The notes beneath the pieces were generated by a model. It was not told the origin of the DNA. It did not search any database and saw nothing but the letters and a program-made list of their open reading frames with translations. A stretch of DNA of 64,000 nt, taken from NCBI GenBank assembly GCA_023664535.1, contig JAMPFJ010000017.1, positions 1 to 64,000 of the forward strand, given 5' to 3'. The first letter of the stretch is position 1; each line of letters begins with the position of its first letter. Made by a program: the position numbers and the translations under genes. This DNA comes from Bacteroidales bacterium. GTDB lineage: Bacteria; Bacillota; Clostridia; Lachnospirales; Lachnospiraceae. This document shows, one piece after another, positions 59,657 through 64,000 of this stretch.

Positions 59657-60175
59657 ATGGAAGAGGAAAAGATTACATTTTCGGTGCAGATGACCGTAAA
59701 GGAGGTATACAGGTTTACGATGTACCATGTCTACCATGGAAATGCAGGGAGATTTGGACTTCTTATTTCGCTGGCAGCATTGGTAATGTTACTGGTATCT
59801 TTTGATTCCCTGTCGGACCAGAGCAGAGCAGTTCTGACGCTTGTCGCAGTATGGTATGTGATAATCGAACCGGTTATTATGTACCACCGTGCAAAGGGTC
59901 AGGTGAAGCGGAATAAATCCTACCAGCAGCCGCTTTGTTATCGACTGGACGGGGAAGGAATTACAGTTTCCCAGAATGAAGAACAGCATAGCATTGCATG
60001 GGATAAGCTTTTCAAAATTGTCAAAACAAAATCACAGTATCTCATTTACAGCAGTAAGATATATGCGTTTGTTTTCCCGATGAAGGATGTGGGGGATTGT
60101 GATATGCTGGAAAAAATACTTCTGCATTATACAGAGGGAACCGGGGTAAAGCGGAAAGGGGCTTTCCCAAAATGA
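59657..60175 (+). CDS. YcxB-like membrane protein
   Basis: The 172-residue protein has two hydrophobic segments (about 34-75) and a C-terminal YcxB-like domain: 'CYRLDGEGITVSQNEEQHSIAWDKLFKIVKTKSQYLIYSSKIYAFVFPMKDV'. Its function is unknown. The ATG at 59657 has AGAGG upstream; an earlier in-frame TTG at 59621 lies within 5 nt of the tex stop. It leads into the tsaE-tsaB genes and may share their transcript. Confidence 0.82.
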   Translation: MEEEKITFSVQMTVKEVYRFTMYHVYHGNAGRFGLLISLAALVMLLVSFDSLSDQSRAVLTLVAVWYVIIEPVIMYHRAKGQVKRNKSYQQPLCYRLDGEGITVSQNEEQHSIAWDKLFKIVKTKSQYLIYSSKIYAFVFPMKDVGDCDMLEKILLHYTEGTGVKRKGAFPK

Positions 60176-60196
60176 GGAAAGGAAATGGAGAGTTGT

Positions 60197-60628
60197 ATGG
60201 AGTATGACAGTTTTAGCCCGGAGGATACCTTTCGTCTGGCAAAAGAGATGGGAAAAAAGGCAAAAGCGGGAGATGTTTTCTGCTTAAACGGTGATTTGGG
60301 CGTCGGAAAAACCTTATTTTCACAGGGATTTGCAAAGGGACTGGGGATTGAAGAAAATGTCAGCAGCCCAACCTTTACTATTGTCCAGGAGTACGACGAG
60401 GGAAGGCTTAAGCTTTATCATTTTGATGTTTACCGGATAGAGGATGCGGAAGAGATGGAAGAAGTAGGGTTTACCGATATGGTATACGGAGACGGCGTCT
60501 GCCTGATAGAATGGGCGGAGCGGATTCTGGATATTTTGCCGGAGCACTGCCAAAATGTGGTGATTGAAAAGGATTTGGAAAAGGGTTTTGATTACCGCAG
60601 GATTTTCGTGGAAGAGGGAGATAAATGA
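60197..60628 (+). CDS. tsaE: tRNA t6A biosynthesis ATPase TsaE
   Basis: The 143-residue protein has Walker A 'LNGDLGVGKTLFSQGFAKGLG', the conserved 'VSSPTFTIVQEYDEGRLKLYHFDVYRIEDAEEMEEVGF' and 'VCLIEWAERI'. TsaE is the ATPase that works with TsaB and TsaD in adding threonylcarbamoyl to A37 of tRNAs reading ANN codons. The start may be 60185 or 60197; GGAG sits 6 nt before the latter. Its end overlaps tsaB by 4 nt (ATGA). Confidence 0.96.
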   Translation: MEYDSFSPEDTFRLAKEMGKKAKAGDVFCLNGDLGVGKTLFSQGFAKGLGIEENVSSPTFTIVQEYDEGRLKLYHFDVYRIEDAEEMEEVGFTDMVYGDGVCLIEWAERILDILPEHCQNVVIEKDLEKGFDYRRIFVEEGDK

Positions 60629-61338
60629 AAATATTAGCAGTAGACAGTTCGGGTCTGGTTGCCTCTGTCGCCGTTTTGGATGAGGATAATCTGATTGCGG
60701 AATATACGATAAATTATAAGAAAACGCATTCTCAGACTTTACTGCCCATGTTGGATGAGATAGTGAGAATGACGGAAACCCGGCTTGAGGATATCGATGC
60801 CATTGCCGTTGCAAAGGGACCGGGGTCTTTTACCGGGTTAAGAATTGGCGCCGCTACGGTGAAGGGGCTGGGCTTTGCCCTGAAAAAACCAATTATCGGC
60901 ATTCCCACTTTGGAGGGGCTTGCCATGAACCTTTACGGGACAGGAAGCCTGGTCTGTCCGTTAATGGATGCCAGAAGAAATCAGGTGTATACCGGAATAT
61001 ACCGCTTTCAGGGCGGTGTGCTTCAGGTCGTAAAGGAACAGGTTGCGATTGGAATTGAGGAGATTGTTGAGGCACTTAATCTGATTGGGGAAAGCGTTAT
61101 TTTTCTGGGGGATGGCGTGCCGGTTTACCGGGAATGCATTGCAGAGAAAATGACGGTGCCCTATGCCTTTGCACCTGCACATGTCAATAAACAACGGGCG
61201 GCGGCAGTTGGAGCGAGGGCAATGGATTACTGGAAAATAGGGCTTTACAGTGATGCGGATGCATTTGAGCCGGAATATCTGCGGTTATCCCAGGCAGAGC
61301 GGGAACGTCTGGAAAAAGAGGGACGGCAGAGTAAATGA
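60625..61338 (+). CDS. tsaB: tRNA t6A biosynthesis protein TsaB
   Basis: The 237-residue protein is an ASKHA-fold TsaB: 'ILAVDSSGLVASVAVLDEDNLIAEYTINYKKTHSQTLLPMLDEIVRMT', 'DAIAVAKGPGSFTGLRIGAATVKGLGFALKKPIIGIPTLEGLA' and 'PLMDARRNQVYTG'. It forms the platform for TsaD. The start ATG overlaps the tsaE stop. rimI follows 15 nt later, the usual gene order in Firmicutes. Confidence 0.97.
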   Translation: MKILAVDSSGLVASVAVLDEDNLIAEYTINYKKTHSQTLLPMLDEIVRMTETRLEDIDAIAVAKGPGSFTGLRIGAATVKGLGFALKKPIIGIPTLEGLAMNLYGTGSLVCPLMDARRNQVYTGIYRFQGGVLQVVKEQVAIGIEEIVEALNLIGESVIFLGDGVPVYRECIAEKMTVPYAFAPAHVNKQRAAAVGARAMDYWKIGLYSDADAFEPEYLRLSQAERERLEKEGRQSK

Positions 61339-61353
61339 AAGGATTTAACTGAT

Positions 61354-61791
61354 ATGATTGAATTGATGCCGCTGCGGCAGGAGTATCTTGAGGCTGTTGC
61401 CCGGATTGCGGAAGAAAGCCTGACAGAGCATTGGTCATTTGAGGAGATGCAGGGAGTTCTTTGCCGTGAGGCTTATTGCTATTATCTGGCGCGGGAAAAG
61501 GATGTGGTTGCCGGATTTGCGGGAATCCTGTTGACAGCGGAGGATGCGGAATTAGTGACGATTGCGGTCAGCCAGCCGTTTCGGGAAAGAGGAATCGGTC
61601 AGAAGCTGCTGGAGAAAATGACTGCCGAGGCACAAAGGGGAGGAGCACGGAGACTGCTGCTGGAGGTAAGGGAGAGCAATGCCGCTGCAATTCGGTTATA
61701 CCGGAAAAACGGGTTTAAGGAGCTGGCGGTGCGGAAAGGGTATTACCGCGACCCTGTTGAAAATGCGCTGGTTATGGAAAAAGGTCTGTAA
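61354..61791 (+). CDS. rimI: Ribosomal-protein alanine N-acetyltransferase RimI
   Basis: The 145-residue GNAT protein has motif A 'ELVTIAVSQPFRERGIGQKLLEKM' (R-x-x-G-x-G) and the RimI-type 'LLLEVRESNAAAIRLYRKNGFKELAVRKGYYRDPVENALVM'. It acetylates protein N-termini, classically ribosomal protein S18. Its place behind tsaB is typical. The next clear gene starts 121 nt downstream. Confidence 0.95.
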   Translation: MIELMPLRQEYLEAVARIAEESLTEHWSFEEMQGVLCREAYCYYLAREKDVVAGFAGILLTAEDAELVTIAVSQPFRERGIGQKLLEKMTAEAQRGGARRLLLEVRESNAAAIRLYRKNGFKELAVRKGYYRDPVENALVMEKGL

Positions 61792-61912
61792 TGAACAATT
61801 ATTACCACTGGATTTTAAAAGAAAAGTAGGCTACCATAATAAAGTACAGGGATTTTCTCTGTCGGGGGAAAATCCGGATGCATAGGAAAAACGATTGGTT
61901 ATGGAGGGTACT

Positions 61913-62128
61913 ATGGAACAGATTTATTGTAATAAGTGTGGTAAGGTGATTGAAATTAGCAACGGAATCCCGAGGGAGGATTTTATCCGGATTTGCAAGG
62001 AATGGGGCTATTTCTCAAAAAAGGACGGGACGACACAGGAATTTGTGCTGTGTGAGGACTGTGTGGAGAGAATGGAGGAAGAATTTATTCTTCCGGTTTC
62101 CTTTCGGAGAACCACCGAGATGATTTAA
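61913..62128 (+). CDS. Small putative zinc-ribbon protein
   Basis: The 71-residue protein has two C-x-x-C pairs, 'YCNKCGKVI' near the start and 'VLCEDCVERM' near residue 48, separated by a polar stretch ('WGYFSKKDGTTQEF'). This suggests a single structural zinc. I do not recognise a named family, and it may be common only in related Clostridia. The ATG at 61913 is used because GGAGGG (61903-61908) precedes it; the ATG at 61901 overlaps that site. It lies 34 nt before rnz. Confidence 0.75.
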   Translation: MEQIYCNKCGKVIEISNGIPREDFIRICKEWGYFSKKDGTTQEFVLCEDCVERMEEEFILPVSFRRTTEMI

Positions 62129-62162
62129 TAGAATGAAATTTTAAGGAAAAGAGGAAAACGGA

Positions 62163-63083
62163 TTGATTGATGTATGTCTGCTGGGCACAGGGGGGATGAT
62201 GCCGCTGCCGTACCGGGCGCTTACCTCGCTGATGGTACGGTATAATGGAATGAATATTTTAATAGACTGTGGAGAGGGAACCCAGGTTTCCATCAAACAG
62301 CAGGGATGGAGCGTGAAGCCGATAGATGTTATCTGCTTCACCCATTTTCATGCCGACCATATCAGCGGACTTCCGGGGCTTCTGCTTACTTTGGGAAATG
62401 CAGAACGGAAAGAACCAATAACAATGATTGGACCGAAAAGACTGGAAAAGATTGTGAATGCCTTGCGGATGATTGCTCCGGAGCTTCCTTTTCCCATTCG
62501 CTTTATTGAACTGGAAAAGGAAGAGGAAAGCTTTACTTTTCACGGACTTCACCTTAATGCATTTAAGGTGAATCATAACATTACCTGCTATGGCTACAGT
62601 ATGGAGCTGGAGCGTTCGGGACGCTTTGATGTGGAAAAGGCAAAGAAACTGGAAATTCCCATGCCCTATTGGAGCAGACTGCAAAAGGGAGAGAGAATTG
62701 AGGAGGAGGGAAAAGTATATACCCCGGATATGGTTTTGGGAGCGCCGAGAAAAGGAATCAAGCTTACCTATTGTACGGATTCCCGGCCGACAAAGGGAAT
62801 TGTAAAGCATGCGCAAAATTCCGATTTGTTTATCTGTGAGGGAATGTACGGAGAACCGGATAAAGAGCAAAAGGCGAAAGAATATAAGCATATGACCTTT
62901 TACGAGGCGGCGGAAATGGCAAGGGAGGCGCAGGTAAAGGAAATGTGGCTCACGCATTATTCGCCCTCATTGGTGCGTCCTCAGGATTATGAGAGTAAAG
63001 TGAGGGCGATTTTTCCGAATACGGTTATTGCTAAGGACAGGAGAACGACGACGCTGCTTTTTGAAGAGGAGGGAATGGGATGA
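62163..63083 (+). CDS. rnz: Ribonuclease Z
   Basis: The 306-residue metallo-beta-lactamase-fold protein has 'DVCLLGTGGMMPLPYRALTSLMVRYNGMNILIDCGEGTQVSIKQ' and the metal motif 'FTHFHADHISGLPGLLLTLGN' (H-x-H-x-D-H). The RNase Z features 'VNHNITCYGYSMELERSGRFD' and 'LTYCTDSRPTKGI' follow, and 'WLTHYSPSL' comes near the end. It trims tRNA 3' ends. This fits genomes where CCA is not encoded, as for both tRNAs here. The start appears to be TTG 62163, with AGAGG upstream. It overlaps the next gene by 4 nt. Confidence 0.93.
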   Translation: MIDVCLLGTGGMMPLPYRALTSLMVRYNGMNILIDCGEGTQVSIKQQGWSVKPIDVICFTHFHADHISGLPGLLLTLGNAERKEPITMIGPKRLEKIVNALRMIAPELPFPIRFIELEKEEESFTFHGLHLNAFKVNHNITCYGYSMELERSGRFDVEKAKKLEIPMPYWSRLQKGERIEEEGKVYTPDMVLGAPRKGIKLTYCTDSRPTKGIVKHAQNSDLFICEGMYGEPDKEQKAKEYKHMTFYEAAEMAREAQVKEMWLTHYSPSLVRPQDYESKVRAIFPNTVIAKDRRTTTLLFEEEGMG

Positions 63084-63679
63084 AGAAAGCGGGTACAAAC
63101 GGATTTATTCTTGCGGTAGCGCTGCTGGTAATTGCAGGACTGGGATATTACATTTATCTGAATAACCATGCATCAGACAAAAAGGAGACAACGGAGCAGT
63201 CCGAGAAAGCGAAGCTGTATAACTATGATTTTACGGAAAATTATCCCAAGACGGTAAGAGAAGCAGTGAAGCTGCATTGCCGCTATTTAAAGTCAATTTA
63301 TAATAGAGAATGGGAAGAAGAGGAATTGTTTGTGGCAAATCAGCAGATACGGAAACTGATGGATGATGAGCTGCTGGCAAATAATTCGGAGGAAAGCCAG
63401 CTTAAGGGATTAAAGGAAGAAATGCTGCTTTTTGAGGAAAATAAGCAGAAGATTATCAGCTATTCCATAGCGGAAACCAGTCAGATACAGTATAATACGG
63501 AAGGGAAAAACGAATACGCAAAAATAAAAGTAACGCTGGTCATGAAAACGGGTTCATCCTCTTTGTCCGGCGATGAGGAATATATCCTTCGGAAAGATAA
63601 TGAAGGAAAATGGAAGATTTTGGGATGGCAGGCGGTTGCCAATAAGACTACAGAGAGTGAAGGAGCGGCGGAAAGATGA
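63080..63679 (+). CDS. Uncharacterised single-pass membrane protein
   Basis: The 199-residue protein has one N-terminal membrane segment ('[20 protein letters not shown]') and then a charged extracytoplasmic or cytoplasmic domain. That domain contains '[48 protein letters not shown]' and a C-terminal beta region ending '[17 protein letters not shown]'. The last part resembles the SnoaL/NTF2-type 'W-K-I-x-G-W' ending used in small secreted regulators, but the fold is a guess. It overlaps rnz (ATGA) and tsaD (ATGA), so all three are translationally coupled. The function is unknown. Confidence 0.75.
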   Translation: MKKAGTNGFILAVALLVIAGLGYYIYLNNHASDKKETTEQSEKAKLYNYDFTENYPKTVREAVKLHCRYLKSIYNREWEEEELFVANQQIRKLMDDELLANNSEESQLKGLKEEMLLFEENKQKIISYSIAETSQIQYNTEGKNEYAKIKVTLVMKTGSSSLSGDEEYILRKDNEGKWKILGWQAVANKTTESEGAAER

Positions 63680-64000
63680 AACAGGATACATACATACTTG
63701 CCATTGAATCTTCTTGTGATGAAACTGCGGCGGCAGTGATGAAAAACGGGAGAGAGGTATGCTCCAATATTATTTTTTCCCAGATTGAACTTCATAAACT
63801 ATATGGCGGGGTCGTTCCGGAAATTGCCTCCCGCAAGCATATCGAAAAGGTTAACCAGGTAATCGGAGAAGCGCTTTCCCGGGCAGAAATGATGCTTTCG
63901 GATATGGATGCCATTGCTGTCACCTATGGTCCCGGACTGGTAGGAGCGCTGCTCGTCGGTGTGGCGGAAGCGAAGGCAATTGCCTATGCGGCAGGCAAAC
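63676..64000 (+). CDS. tsaD: tRNA N6-adenosine threonylcarbamoyltransferase TsaD (partial, 5' part)
   Basis: The frame is open from ATG 63676 to the window edge and encodes the first 108 residues. It begins '[17 protein letters not shown]', followed by '[60 protein letters not shown]'. The two metal-binding histidines of TsaD would be in the H-x-x-x-H motif; 'ASRKHIEKV' shows the first. It is the catalytic subunit of t6A formation and the partner of tsaE and tsaB at 60.2-61.3 kb. The remaining codons lie outside the window. Confidence 0.97.
   Translation, partial: MKQDTYILAIESSCDETAAAVMKNGREVCSNIIFSQIELHKLYGGVVPEIASRKHIEKVNQVIGEALSRAEMMLSDMDAIAVTYGPGLVGALLVGVAEAKAIAYAAGK

Overview
This window looks like chromosomal DNA from a spore-forming Clostridia, most probably a Lachnospiraceae gut anaerobe. 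The evidence is a cotJABC spore-coat operon, CvfB, DegV and YccF proteins, a prfB gene with a programmed +1 frameshift, a CIRCE/HrcA heat-shock operator, strong AGGAGG ribosome binding sites and UUG/GUG starts. Most genes lie on the + strand. No transposase, phage gene, CRISPR array or rRNA was seen. There are two tRNA genes, both on the - strand.

Left part (0-16 kb): a DUF3137-like membrane protein, sfsA, a coiled-coil protein built from DNA-level 42-bp repeats, a ROK kinase paired with a 6-phospho-beta-glucosidase, a - strand SPFH/ribbon-helix-helix operon under a perfect palindrome, a homocysteine synthase (metY), a hybrid histidine kinase, a DegV protein, cotJABC and an orphan substrate-binding lipoprotein. 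Two decayed genes are visible here: a sirtuin C-terminus and a metallo-beta-lactamase-fold enzyme.

Middle (16-35 kb): SDR, a drug/lipid-type ABC exporter, rarA, a second DegV with a stand-alone SIR2-domain protein, tRNA-Gly(CCC), a REC-HD-GYP regulator with a free HPt protein and a mismatch-type uracil/hypoxanthine DNA glycosylase, DUF1015, a cytidylate-kinase-like protein, a MIF homologue and a CLC channel. Then comes a tight operon of MoxR ATPase, DUF58, transmembrane transglutaminase, GH3 (NagZ-like) and a WYL regulator, and tRNA-Gln(CTG).

35-47 kb: acyl-ACP thioesterase, cvfB, ridA, a CPBP protease next to an ABC exporter whose permease is itself fused to a CPBP protease, hsp20 with CIRCE, an FN3-polysaccharide deacetylase, TetR plus alpha/beta hydrolase, a YjfB-like protein and a secreted SH3-NlpC/P60 hydrolase. 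The 0.6 kb intergenic region after it (46.8-47.4 kb) holds at least seven DnaA-box-like 9-mers in about 130 bp, without dnaA or dnaN nearby. It is the most unusual non-coding structure in the window.

Right part (47-64 kb): housekeeping genes. These are hpf, secA, prfB, cheW, the threonine/lysine set hom - PGM-like putative homoserine kinase - lysC, small membrane proteins, dCMP deaminase, tex, and the tRNA t6A cluster tsaE-tsaB-rimI with rnz and tsaD (cut by the window edge).

All calls rest on reading the sequence and on recalled family knowledge. No database search was run.
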